61,411 nt of DNA from Anaerolineaceae bacterium UBA1415 (GTDB lineage: Bacteria; Chloroflexota; Anaerolineae; Anaerolineales; Anaerolineaceae): positions 1 to 61,411 of the forward strand of contig DBPR01000016.1 of assembly GCA_002305635.1 (NCBI GenBank), read 5' to 3'. Numbering within the stretch: the first letter of the stretch is position 1; each line of letters begins with the position of its first letter. The position numbers and the translations under genes were made by a program. Of the stretch, positions 10,401 through 18,667 are shown in pieces. Below the pieces are notes generated by a model that saw only the letters and a program-made list of their open reading frames with translations, was not told the DNA's origin and ran no database searches.

Positions 10401-12766
10401 CTCATGACGATATAGTCCGTCTGACTCATAATTTGATAAAACCGCTCAAGTTTGTTGGCGTTATCATTCCAGTAAACCTCTAACTTGAGATCAGGACGAT
10501 AAAACCCGGATCCATCAGGCTGAAATGGCGAATAGCCCATCAGCGGCAGCGGCAAAGCGTCATCCCAGGAGCTTTCAAAGGTCATTCCAGGGGTGGCGAC
10601 CATGATAGCGCCCTCGCCTTCATCCAGACCAAGATAAAGATCAATGACCTGAGGGTGCTCAATGATCAGAGGCTTTTCAAATTCAAATCGAAGGCGTTGC
10701 CCGCGCCCATCGCCAGGATCATTCAGCTTTGCTTTTACCAGACTGCTGACCGTTTCTGAGCTTCCGTTGTTATGGGAGGTCAACATCATGCGCAGCGTCT
10801 TCTCTTCTGGATTCATGGCATGATCCAGAACCATCGGCAGTTCTACGGCGGTTATTTGGCCGGTCTTTAGGATGCTGATGCTCATGGAATAGGGATGCAT
10901 GAGGTTGATCTGCTCGTCAATTTTCGGCAAAACTTCCCGCAGCACCTGCCCATCCTCACGATAGAGACCAAGCGTTGGCACCCCGCTGACGTAAGCCTGT
11001 GATTCCGGTGTATTCATCGTCAGAACGAACTTGTAAAACTTTCCAGCTTCAAAATGAATCGTCTGATTGAAATTGAAATTCAGCACAGCCTGTCGGCTCA
11101 GCCCATCGGCTGCCATTGGATTGCTTGCGATAAATGGCGTCTGATTGAGCGCTTGCCCACTTTCAAGATCGATGATGTTCAACTGGTATTCGATCAGGTC
11201 AGCAGAGGTCGTGAGTTGCTGAACCATCGGATAATTAAGTTCCATCAAATAAGCCGATACAGGCGTGGAAAACACAAGCGGCAATTCCTGACCCGAAAAC
11301 AAGACAGTATACGCCCGATATTGGGCAGGAAGGCTTTCTTCCCCAGTTTCGGTTTCCATCTTCAGGTTGATCGGCGCTTCAAGGTTTTCGTAGATCCACT
11401 CGGAGGCCTGAACGCGGGTCACTGGTTCGGTATAAATGCGCGTAAAAGCAAAAGCCCACAAAGCAGTCGAGAGTAAGACCATGACCGTTACCACGATACC
11501 CACTCTGGATATAATCAGCGAGGAAAGTTCAAATTTGGCTATGCGCAGTTCTTCCCGTTTGCTGATCAGTTGCTCCAGCCCCCAGGCGGTAATGACCGCC
11601 ATGAGTGGATAGAGCAGCAGCAGATAGCGCATGGAGCTGACCCAGGCCAGCCCTTGCCACAAAAAGTACAGCAGCATCCATAGGCAGATCGGAGCATGAT
11701 CAAACTTACGTCTTTTGATGATTTGCCATACCTGCGCGATCCAACTTATTACTGAAGCTATGCCCCAGGGCAAACCGACGCCCCAGATCATTAGATTGGA
11801 AAATGCGAAGCTGGCTGGTCGGCGGATCCACTGCAAAGCGGGTGGAAAGTCCACCTCTCCCGTAGACATGATCTGCAAATTGCGCAAGCCCATCCACCAG
11901 TCCTGATTAATTGCCAGATTGAAAAAGCCTGGTCCCGCAAAAGCATAAGGCTGCAAAATGCGGAAGGTCAAAAAGCTGATTATGCCAGCAAAAACCATTT
12001 TCAGGATTGATTTTCCAACCTTAAAGTCCTCTTCCCGATTGAAGCGCACCAGTTCGACCAGTGGAAGCAGCAAAGCCAAAGAAACGGCATTAATCTTGGA
12101 TGCAGTCGCCATGCCCAGCGCAATCCCAAAGAAAAGATAAGCAGAATTGCGTTTCCAGAGCCCGCGAATGCCAGTCAGCTCTCGCTCGGCCAGTTCCTGT
12201 TTGAGGATGTAGACAGCCGCCAATACCGTCAGCATCCCAAAAGTATTGGTAAAGGTATCAACGGTCATGAAGTGCGCTTGCTGAATCGGTAGAACCGCAA
12301 AAGCATATAATGCCGCGGCGATCAAGGCCGCCCTTTGGTTGTAAAGCTTAAAACCGATCATGAAAACGATCAATATGGTAAATATTTCACTGGTCGCGGA
12401 AAGCTGGCGGCCGATCAGGGTGTTGAGGTCATAACCGATCTGCCCGGTCCATTCACCGACATAGCGAATGATAAAAAGCGGAAAGGTGCCATAGACAAAA
12501 AAGGTATGCCCATGCGTATTCGGGTTCAGAAGCGAATGCTCGGTATCAAAATATTCCGAAATGGAGCTTACAGGTCTGATCTGCGCGATCACCTGAGAAA
12601 GGAAGCGCTCATCCGGGTGAAGATGCTGTGAGTCGTCCCAGTTAGTGTTCATCATTCGCAGGGAAGCCCCAGCGATCAATATCACCATCAAAAGCAAAAT
12701 GGCGGTGATCGGTTTTAATCTTTTTTGTCTATTTTTAGTATCCAACGACTTTTCGTTATCGTCCAT
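7487..12766 (-). CDS. Giant GT39-like / DUF2298 fusion membrane protein
   Basis: 1759 residues. The N-terminal part (about 1-480) resembles a GT39/ArnT-type glycosyltransferase: after the first helix it has 'HLHPDERFLSQ', the acidic first-loop motif of these enzymes, then 8-10 membrane helices. A soluble region follows (about 490-990) with beta-rich, carbohydrate-binding-like composition. The C-terminal part (about 1020-1759) is a complete DUF2298 unit with 'YDPWFAGGFINYYYYGQVL', 'TEFPFFTFLYADFHAHL' and 'RMNVVFKLYHQAW'. One unbroken reading frame joins the two modules, so a catalytic GT-C module and a DUF2298 module are physically linked. It probably acts on the outer face of the cytoplasmic membrane. 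Donor and acceptor are unknown. Confidence 0.85.
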   Translation of the reverse strand: MDDNEKSLDTKNRQKRLKPITAILLLMVILIAGASLRMMNTNWDDSQHLHPDERFLSQVIAQIRPVSSISEYFDTEHSLLNPNTHGHTFFVYGTFPLFIIRYVGEWTGQIGYDLNTLIGRQLSATSEIFTILIVFMIGFKLYNQRAALIAAALYAFAVLPIQQAHFMTVDTFTNTFGMLTVLAAVYILKQELAERELTGIRGLWKRNSAYLFFGIALGMATASKINAVSLALLLPLVELVRFNREEDFKVGKSILKMVFAGIISFLTFRILQPYAFAGPGFFNLAINQDWWMGLRNLQIMSTGEVDFPPALQWIRRPASFAFSNLMIWGVGLPWGIASVISWIAQVWQIIKRRKFDHAPICLWMLLYFLWQGLAWVSSMRYLLLLYPLMAVITAWGLEQLISKREELRIAKFELSSLIISRVGIVVTVMVLLSTALWAFAFTRIYTEPVTRVQASEWIYENLEAPINLKMETETGEESLPAQYRAYTVLFSGQELPLVFSTPVSAYLMELNYPMVQQLTTSADLIEYQLNIIDLESGQALNQTPFIASNPMAADGLSRQAVLNFNFNQTIHFEAGKFYKFVLTMNTPESQAYVSGVPTLGLYREDGQVLREVLPKIDEQINLMHPYSMSISILKTGQITAVELPMVLDHAMNPEEKTLRMMLTSHNNGSSETVSSLVKAKLNDPGDGRGQRLRFEFEKPLIIEHPQVIDLYLGLDEGEGAIMVATPGMTFESSWDDALPLPLMGYSPFQPDGSGFYRPDLKLEVYWNDNANKLERFYQIMSQTDYIVMSSNRQFGTIPRAPEKYPMTTHFYRELLNCPDDMDTVVCYYEAEAEKINTDFGFDLIKTFTSYPRLGSWEFNDQYAEEAFSVYDHPKVLIFRKNEHFDSERLLKILNEVDVSKALPLTPKQMDEYKPQSQSGNSDLMLTDEEVAVQQAGGTWSELFNRESVLNKWPWFGVVALYLFFLALGWVVFPIVMLAFPGLNDKGYAFARIVGLLLFALLAFNLGSLKIEVTRNLLLYVLLAIAIISIAVSGFNPKKLQEEIKDRWKLILIEEIVFLVAFLFFLWIRYNNPDLWHPWRGGEKPMDFSYLNAVIKSSTFPAYDPWFAGGFINYYYYGQVLVALPIKLLGIVPAVAYNICLALWYAMLVAAAFSFGWNLTWFVLSRKDSENEAAPASILPFWGGIVSCLLLALLGNLGTIKVLSDGLAILGSNGADLNQANVFQYIAWVFKGIPALKSGVQLPIGSGSWYWNPSRTIPGEPITEFPFFTFLYADFHAHLIAMPIVLAALGWGLSLVMSKWKGELDWKKLISAAVPILFVGAMVVGALQPTNTWDYITFAVFNLVVLGYVSWRELPAIKGEMLPKLLRKAILPAIGVLIFIGSSRLLYYQFNHNFFPGYNSVGFWEGPRTPIWSYLLHWGLILFLIAWWFAWELYHWLATTRMSQLPVWMKKKHFLIGFAAGIGTLLIALLILKVKIALIAVPLATVALFLLIITKNDAKRLAFFMIGTGLLLTIVVELVYLVGDVGRMNVVFKLYHQAWMLLTLPLGLALVTLIKDMPTWRPSRQYLFQIPLFILVFIALLFPVLASQDKMTDRMSQTAPKTLDGMKYMETSVYNMNGIDMDLAQDYRAIQWLQDHVEGSPVIVEAQAYEYRWGNRFTIYTGLPGVVGWNYHQRQQRAILQDNSVQNLVDEVNAFYESGDQEFVKDFLERYHVKYIIVGQQEVAMYSYAGLDKFLAWDGLLWKEVYRDAGTAIYEVIQND

Positions 12767-12768
12767 AT

Positions 12769-14862
12769 TTATTGACCTACGATAAAGATCACAAAATTCT
12801 TATCCGGGTTCACGCTTTGAAAGGTCGAAGCGATTCCCTGCGGATAATTTGTTTGTAACCTGGCTATGCTTTCCTTGTCAAAAGGATTGAGCAGATATAT
12901 TTTAGTCCCTGTTAAGTTGATGGTGTTTTCGATCTCGTCGGGCATGAGCGCCAGTTCTTCTTCAGGCGCTCCCATCAGGATGGCGACAGCGCGAGCATCG
13001 ACCCAATGTGGGTAGCCAACAATGAAGGCATTGGTCTTCGTATCGATTCCATCATCATACAGTTTAATAACGTTTGCCATCTCGCTGGCGTTCCATGCTG
13101 AGGCGTCAAATTGTTTGCCATATCCTTCCGTCAGCAGATCGTAATTTGTGAAGGCGATCATTAAAAATAAACTTACAGCGAGCAGTATTTTTAATACGAA
13201 CCCGTTTTTAAGTTGAAGGTCCATGAATTTCGACCAAAGCAGGCTCATTCCCCTGGCTGCCAAGACCAAAGATAGAAAAAGGATCGTTAAATGTTTCCCG
13301 ATTGCTGGATTTTCGTTGGGAAAGGCAAGGTTTAACGATGGATAGAGCAGAAAGCCAATCCAAAGGATCATGAAAGCCAATTGCTTTTTGCGCCCACCCT
13401 CTTTGGTCGAAAATATCATGGAAAGCAATCCAAAGAGGAAGAAAGCAGCGCTGATCCAGTCAAAAATAGGTCGGAAAGGAATGCCGTCAACCCAACTGGA
13501 GCGGTTGGTCCAAAAAGCGATCCCTGAGCCTGAAAGCATGTTTTTCAGAAATATGATCAGTGGGTTTCCATTCTCCTCTGTAGGATACAAATTATGGGAA
13601 ACTGGTGAGATCCAGGTCTGAAAGTTGCTGATGATCACGATTAGGAAAGGCAAAAGGATGATCAATCCCAATATCAATCCTTTGCCTATACGCACCAACA
13701 TTATATTTAAGCCGTTTTCTTTCGTATTTCTTCTATAGTATAGAATCGTGATGATCAAATTCAAAACAGGTAAGATCAAAAAGACCTTGTTGGTCAAGAT
13801 TCCCAGGCAAGCAAACAAAATGCCCAGCAAGTGCGCATTGTTATCATCTTCAAATAGGGACTTGAAAAAATAATACAAGGCAGGTGCTAAAACAGGCAAG
13901 ACCAGACCATAGCCGACTACGGCTCTTTGTTGGATCAAAGCCCAATACCCGACCCCAAGCAGGAAAGTCGCGATCAGTCCAGTTTCGCGGTCAAACAGCA
14001 GCCTGACCAGTTTATAGGTAAAAAGCGCCGAGACCAAGCCAGCGATCGCGAAACTTGCCTTGAAAACCGTATATCCAAGTTTAGAACCAGTGATCAGTCC
14101 AAATAAAGCGCCCCAATAATACGTTAACGGCTCGCTTACCAGATTGCGCGAGAACCACAGCCCCAGATCTCCTTTTAGGATGCCCAGAGTGCTCAGGTAA
14201 CTCTCAACCTGGGTGCTGATCATTTCTTTTGGGATCTCCGCAAATTTAACAAATTGAAAGAAGAGAACCGAAGCAAAAGTGACCAAGATCGCCAAAAGCC
14301 AGACTTTATCAGCCATAGCTTTTTCAATATACTGACAAAGACTTAGTCTTTCTCTTTTTGTTCCAAACTCCCAGAATGCAAGCAAACCGAAAATCACGCT
14401 CGATCCCCACAGTAGAAAAACAAGCCAGATCCGATCTTGATCCTTTAGAAAGATCACGCCAAATAATGACAACATGATTGCCAGTACCAGCCAGTACCAA
14501 CGAAAAATAATTTCGTCTTCATTGGTCTCTTTGGTAAAATCATCATTTTTCTTCCAAAATGACAATCCATCCAATTCGCCTTTTCTTCTGGCGAGCAAAA
14601 AGGACAAAACGCCGATCAGATAAAAGACAATGGCGGGCGTACGCAAAGAATCTCTGAAATATTCCAGGGTAAATTGACCAAGAAGGAAAAATATCGCAGC
14701 AAGGAAAAAGAAAACAGGGCGTCGCGAACTCACATGTATAGGCTGAGCAACAGTCTCAACCGCTTGCCCAGTTGAAATGACAGGCTTGTCACCCTTCAGT
14801 CTTCTTTTCAAATACTCCAGCAAGGTCAGATCTTCCTGGAGTTCGATCTCGTGCTCGTCCAT
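12769..14862 (-). CDS. Polytopic membrane glycosyltransferase-like protein (GT39-like)
   Basis: About 697 residues. An N-terminal cytosolic stretch (1-60) is followed by around a dozen membrane helices and a soluble C-terminal tail. The segment 'TYYWGALFGLITGSKLGY' and the next helices resemble the first periplasmic loop and core of GT39/ArnT-type transferases. I take ATG at 14862 as the start. It follows a GAAGG ribosome site by 7 bases; an in-frame TTG one codon upstream is less likely. It sits 2 bases upstream of the giant fusion gene in the same strand train, so a shared role in surface glycosylation is inferred. Confidence 0.7.
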   Translation of the reverse strand: MDEHEIELQEDLTLLEYLKRRLKGDKPVISTGQAVETVAQPIHVSSRRPVFFFLAAIFFLLGQFTLEYFRDSLRTPAIVFYLIGVLSFLLARRKGELDGLSFWKKNDDFTKETNEDEIIFRWYWLVLAIMLSLFGVIFLKDQDRIWLVFLLWGSSVIFGLLAFWEFGTKRERLSLCQYIEKAMADKVWLLAILVTFASVLFFQFVKFAEIPKEMISTQVESYLSTLGILKGDLGLWFSRNLVSEPLTYYWGALFGLITGSKLGYTVFKASFAIAGLVSALFTYKLVRLLFDRETGLIATFLLGVGYWALIQQRAVVGYGLVLPVLAPALYYFFKSLFEDDNNAHLLGILFACLGILTNKVFLILPVLNLIITILYYRRNTKENGLNIMLVRIGKGLILGLIILLPFLIVIISNFQTWISPVSHNLYPTEENGNPLIIFLKNMLSGSGIAFWTNRSSWVDGIPFRPIFDWISAAFFLFGLLSMIFSTKEGGRKKQLAFMILWIGFLLYPSLNLAFPNENPAIGKHLTILFLSLVLAARGMSLLWSKFMDLQLKNGFVLKILLAVSLFLMIAFTNYDLLTEGYGKQFDASAWNASEMANVIKLYDDGIDTKTNAFIVGYPHWVDARAVAILMGAPEEELALMPDEIENTINLTGTKIYLLNPFDKESIARLQTNYPQGIASTFQSVNPDKNFVIFIVGQ

Positions 14863-14880
14863 CAAAAAACCTTCGTACGC

Positions 14881-15690
14881 TCAGGCTTTGACGCATTCCC
14901 TGCGAATGGCATACAGATAACCCAGTTCGGAATGAACAGGATTGCGCCTGTGGCTAACCTGATAGCCCTGCTCTTCAAGCGTTTTCGTCAGGGTTATGTA
15001 ATTGCGTTTCTCATCCAGGTCATGATATTCCATGATGATTCGTGAGATCTGGCTAAAAGTTTCAGGCTCTTGTCCCAGCAGGATCTCATATTCAGCGCCT
15101 TCACAATCCAGCTTCATCAGATCGATTTTCTTCCCTACCTTTTCAAAGACCAATTCCTTTAAAGTGATAACCGGTATTGTAGTTTCCTTCACCTGTTCAT
15201 CAATCTCGACATTTTCACCGCTAACGGCCTGCAAAGGCTCGTTGTTAAGGAACTTCAAGGGAATCTCTCCAGCCGAACTCCAGACACCCAAATTATAAGT
15301 TGTGACCCGATTCAGGTAATTCGCGCGCGTGTTTTGCCTGAGAATGTTTATCGAGCCAGGGTTTGGTTCAAAAGCATGCACCATCCCATCAGTCAGCTTC
15401 AAAGCGGTATCAATGGTAAATTCGCCGATCGCCGCGCCGATATCGACCACCGTCCAACTTGGTTCAACCTCAGTGCCATAACGGGCATAGAAGCGATCGA
15501 TCAAGGTTTCCTTGACTGACCAGGCTTCCATTTTGCTGCCCACACCGACCTTGAGGTCGTCACGTCTCAGTTCAAGCCATTTTATGCCGTCAAATGGCTT
15601 GCCCAGGAAGATGGAAAGCAGCACCCGCCAGTTTTTGATCCCAAAAAATAAGTTGAAAATCGATCCAAGATAATAAAAGATTTTTCTCAC
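14881..15690 (-). CDS. FkbM-family SAM-dependent methyltransferase
   Basis: About 269 residues. The SAM-binding core has motif I 'VDIGAAIGEFTIDTAL' and 'HAFEPNPGSINIL', and the family-typical 'LMKLDCEGAEYEIL'. FkbM-like enzymes O-methylate sugars and other small molecules, so a role in decorating the locus's glycan is likely. I chose GTG at 15690 because an AGGAG ribosome site lies about 12 bases upstream and it removes a 50-base overlap with the preceding gene. In-frame ATGs upstream, to 15741, are possible alternatives. Confidence 0.85.
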   Translation of the reverse strand: MRKIFYYLGSIFNLFFGIKNWRVLLSIFLGKPFDGIKWLELRRDDLKVGVGSKMEAWSVKETLIDRFYARYGTEVEPSWTVVDIGAAIGEFTIDTALKLTDGMVHAFEPNPGSINILRQNTRANYLNRVTTYNLGVWSSAGEIPLKFLNNEPLQAVSGENVEIDEQVKETTIPVITLKELVFEKVGKKIDLMKLDCEGAEYEILLGQEPETFSQISRIIMEYHDLDEKRNYITLTKTLEEQGYQVSHRRNPVHSELGYLYAIRRECVKA

Positions 15691-15691
15691 T

Positions 15692-16498
15692 TTAGCTCTT
15701 TCTCCTTGCCATATAGAAAGTGCAGGTGCCATTTTCATCAAAAGGATTTTTGAGCAAGCGCCTGGTTTGCTCTATGCGCAAAAAAGGATTTTTTCGAGTG
15801 GGAAACAGGATCCACCTCCCAAACAATTTCTTCCAGATCAAATTTGGCAGCCCTACCGCATGCCCGCGTTCAAGAATATGTAATGCTTTACGGGGATAAT
15901 AATGGAAGTAGTCAATTTTATCGAAACCAGCTTGTTGAAGCCTCTCAATCCATATCTCAGGCGGGTCCAGATTGATATGACGGGCAATTTTGTTAAAGAA
16001 TATTGAATACCGCAAAGCCAGCTTTTTCAGACCAAGTTTATTTAAAACCTGCATACCCCATAAGTCAGTCCGAAAACGCTCATTTGGTACCGCAAAATAG
16101 AAATATCCGCCAGGCTGTAACACCCGACCAACTTCATTAAGCACCGCTTGAATTTCATTGATATGTTCAAGCACAGAATTGCTGATCGCCGTCGCGAAGC
16201 TGGCATCCGCGGCTGGAACAGCCGCGCCGTCAGCCTGAAGCAACAGAAGATAGATTTTGCGTTTCTTTGCCTCGGTCAGGGGCTGCCACCACGGGTCCAG
16301 ACCAACCACTGCCTCTCCGTCGAACAACGCCCAGGCAAAGTGCCCATCGCCAGCGCCCAGGTCATAGATCGGTTCTTTTAGTTCGAGCCGTTCATAAAAA
16401 CTCTGTTCAACAGCTCGCAACATGCCGCGAAAATACGGCAGGTGAAACAATTGCTGCTCACAGATTTTTTCAATTTGATCGCTGTTTAACTCATTCAT
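15692..16498 (-). CDS. Class I SAM-dependent methyltransferase (type 11-like)
   Basis: 268 residues. It has 'IYDLGAGDGHFAWALF' (SAM motif I), 'VVGLDPWW' (motif II) and 'AISNSVLEHINEI' with 'VGRVLQPGGYFYFAVPN' (motif III region), the pattern of Methyltransf_11/25 enzymes. The target is unknown. Its position between a GT4 glycosyltransferase and an FkbM methyltransferase suggests a sugar or lipid-linked glycan. The start overlaps the GT4 gene's end by 8 bases. Confidence 0.88.
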   Translation of the reverse strand: MNELNSDQIEKICEQQLFHLPYFRGMLRAVEQSFYERLELKEPIYDLGAGDGHFAWALFDGEAVVGLDPWWQPLTEAKKRKIYLLLLQADGAAVPAADASFATAISNSVLEHINEIQAVLNEVGRVLQPGGYFYFAVPNERFRTDLWGMQVLNKLGLKKLALRYSIFFNKIARHINLDPPEIWIERLQQAGFDKIDYFHYYPRKALHILERGHAVGLPNLIWKKLFGRWILFPTRKNPFLRIEQTRRLLKNPFDENGTCTFYMARRKS

Positions 16499-17645
16499 CG
16501 GCTAACAAGGTCTCCATCCAGGCTTCATAGCGCCTGGCGACCGCCTCCTGCTGAAACTTTTCCAGGAATTCTTTTGGCACAAAACGCGCCTGCCTGCCCT
16601 CACCCAGAATCTCGATCACAGCGGCCGCGATCGCGTTTGGATCGCGCAAAGGGACGATCCGCCCCAAGCCTGTCTGCAAAACAGGCTGCCTGACGCCTGG
16701 CAGATCGCTTGCCACGATCGGCGTTCCCTGCGTCATCGCCTCAAGCTGTACAATGCCATAGGATTCCGTTCGATTCAAACTCGTAAATACCAAAACATCG
16801 CAAACCGCGAAGAAAGCCTCAAAATCGTCATCACTCAGAAAGCCAAGATTCTTCCACTTCTTACCGAAAGGAAGGATGTAGGATTCGATCTGGCTTTGGT
16901 ATGCGCTTTCGCCAACCACGGACTTCCAGGCTCCCGCATGCACGATCCGGGCTTCCGGGAATTTCTCAAGAATGGATGGAAAAGCCATCGCGAGATATTC
17001 ATAACCCTTTTCGCTGGCAACCCTGCCCGCCAGCCCGATGACCTTATCAGTTTTCGCAATGCCATGTTCAAGCCTGAACTTTTCAGCTCTTTCTTCTGAA
17101 ACCGTTTTGACGATGATAGGAGTCGGCGATTCAACAACCTTTTCCATATATTTAGAGAGCAATGGTGAATTTTCCGCATAGTCAAGCGAATTTTGCACGA
17201 TCAGCGTCGCGTCTCGCAGCACTTCTTCGCCCAGGCGCATGGTGACGTTCCCAGCCAGCTTATTCAAAGCCCCGCCGCTCATTTCCAGATCACAGTGGTA
17301 AGTCACCAGAACAGGTTTGCCCAGTTCTTTGGCAATTTTGCTTAAAACGATGGATTCAAACTGAGGCAGGTGCAAATTAACTACATCAGCCCTGATGATC
17401 CACTGCCTGGCGATCTTTGGCAGGCTCGGCATGATGACACCCTTTGACAATCGGGTCAACACAGGCACGCGGACGATGTGAAAATTGCTCTGAGGGTCAG
17501 CTTTTGGCAGATCCTTTTTATGCTGCGAAGTCAGCACAACGACATCATGCCCCAGATCAGCCAGACCCTGCGCCAGACGCAAAGCATAGACCGAAAGCCC
17601 TGAACTGTAGGGGTGAAAATAGGTCGAGGATATCAGGATCTTCAT
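16491..17645 (-). CDS. Glycosyltransferase family 4
   Basis: 384 residues with the GT-B double Rossmann layout. The N-terminal half has 'STYFHPYSSGLSVYALRLA' (nucleotide-sugar transferase glycine loop) and 'DVVNLHLPQFES'. The C-terminal half has 'GLAGRVASEKGYEYLA' and 'RTESYGIVQLEAMTQGTP', the EX7E-type donor-binding motif of GT4 enzymes. It is soluble or peripheral and should use a nucleotide-diphosphate sugar on the cytosolic side, in contrast to the GT-C type enzymes further down the train. The start overlaps the end of the flippase-like gene by 4 bases (ATGA). Confidence 0.92.
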   Translation of the reverse strand: MKILISSTYFHPYSSGLSVYALRLAQGLADLGHDVVVLTSQHKKDLPKADPQSNFHIVRVPVLTRLSKGVIMPSLPKIARQWIIRADVVNLHLPQFESIVLSKIAKELGKPVLVTYHCDLEMSGGALNKLAGNVTMRLGEEVLRDATLIVQNSLDYAENSPLLSKYMEKVVESPTPIIVKTVSEERAEKFRLEHGIAKTDKVIGLAGRVASEKGYEYLAMAFPSILEKFPEARIVHAGAWKSVVGESAYQSQIESYILPFGKKWKNLGFLSDDDFEAFFAVCDVLVFTSLNRTESYGIVQLEAMTQGTPIVASDLPGVRQPVLQTGLGRIVPLRDPNAIAAAVIEILGEGRQARFVPKEFLEKFQQEAVARRYEAWMETLLADE

Positions 17646-18667
17646 TCTGTCACTTCCTTCTTTGCCCGAAAGCGTGTTGACCTTGTGATGAGGGAACCCA
17701 AACTATCTCCGCTGATGAACAACGTTATGATGCCAAAGATCGACGGGATCACGATCTGGACAAAATGAACGATCAGCGCCATCGCCAGCGCGGGTTCCTT
17801 ACCTACCCCAACCAGGGCATACGCGCCAACTGCGCCGGCTTCAAAGACTCCCAGTCCACCAGGCGCGGCAGGCAGAGCGTTCACGAACGCGCCAGCAGGT
17901 ATGACCAGAACCGGCCACCAGGCTTTCGAGCCATCCAAAATGGCATTTTGGAGAACATTGTATTCAAGCATCGACAAAAACCAACTCACCGCCAGGATCA
18001 GGCTGGCGGGAATAAAGCGTTTTACATCCAGAAAAAAGGTGAAACCCAATAACAATTGCTCCAACGCGGGTACGAAACGCTTTTGTACCCAACTTGTTTC
18101 GGAAAACCGACCTTTGATCCAGCTAATGACCGTCTCTCTGTTCTTAGCCAAAAAGATCATAAAGATAAGCCCAAAAGCCAGTCCAACAAAGCCGATCCAG
18201 GCTATTTTTTCCAGTCTTTCATTTTTAAATAAAAAGAGCAGCGCGACCAGGAGAAACATAAAACCTGTCAGCAAATCCAGAAACCGCTCCGCGACGATCG
18301 ACGCCAGCGCTTCCATATAGCTGGCCCTGCCTTTACTTCTTTCGGTCAGGATCGCTGCCCTGCCGAATTCACCCAATCGCAGCGGGATAAAAGAATTGAG
18401 CAAATAACCGACGTTCATCGCCCAAAACGCATCCATAAACTGAAATTTTGGTCCGAGGATGATCCAGCAGGTCAGGCCGCGCAGAAATAATCCAACGGTG
18501 AAGAGCAATGCCACCATTGCAATAGATGTAAAAGATAACTGTCTGAAAACAGCCCATAAGACCTGAAAATCCAACTGGCGCAACACCAGCCAGATCGCAA
18601 GACCGCTTAACAAGATTGGCAAACCGATCTTAAACGATCGGCTGTTTTTCTCAGTCTGAACCGGCAT
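17642..18667 (-). CDS. Flippase-like membrane protein (LPG synthase TM / UPF0104 family)
   Basis: 341 residues with about 8 membrane helices. Family features include 'YLLNSFIPLRLGEFGRAAIL' and 'PAGAFVNALPAAPGGLGVFEAGAVGAY', the conserved glycine/proline-rich motifs of the MprF N-terminal/YbhN/AglD superfamily. Members are proposed to move lipids or lipid-linked sugars across the membrane, or to be part of such systems. Next to a GT4 enzyme and GT-C-type proteins, a role in flipping a polyprenyl-linked sugar is plausible but not shown. The start shares one base with the lepA stop. Confidence 0.85.
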   Translation of the reverse strand: MPVQTEKNSRSFKIGLPILLSGLAIWLVLRQLDFQVLWAVFRQLSFTSIAMVALLFTVGLFLRGLTCWIILGPKFQFMDAFWAMNVGYLLNSFIPLRLGEFGRAAILTERSKGRASYMEALASIVAERFLDLLTGFMFLLVALLFLFKNERLEKIAWIGFVGLAFGLIFMIFLAKNRETVISWIKGRFSETSWVQKRFVPALEQLLLGFTFFLDVKRFIPASLILAVSWFLSMLEYNVLQNAILDGSKAWWPVLVIPAGAFVNALPAAPGGLGVFEAGAVGAYALVGVGKEPALAMALIVHFVQIVIPSIFGIITLFISGDSLGSLITRSTRFRAKKEVTE

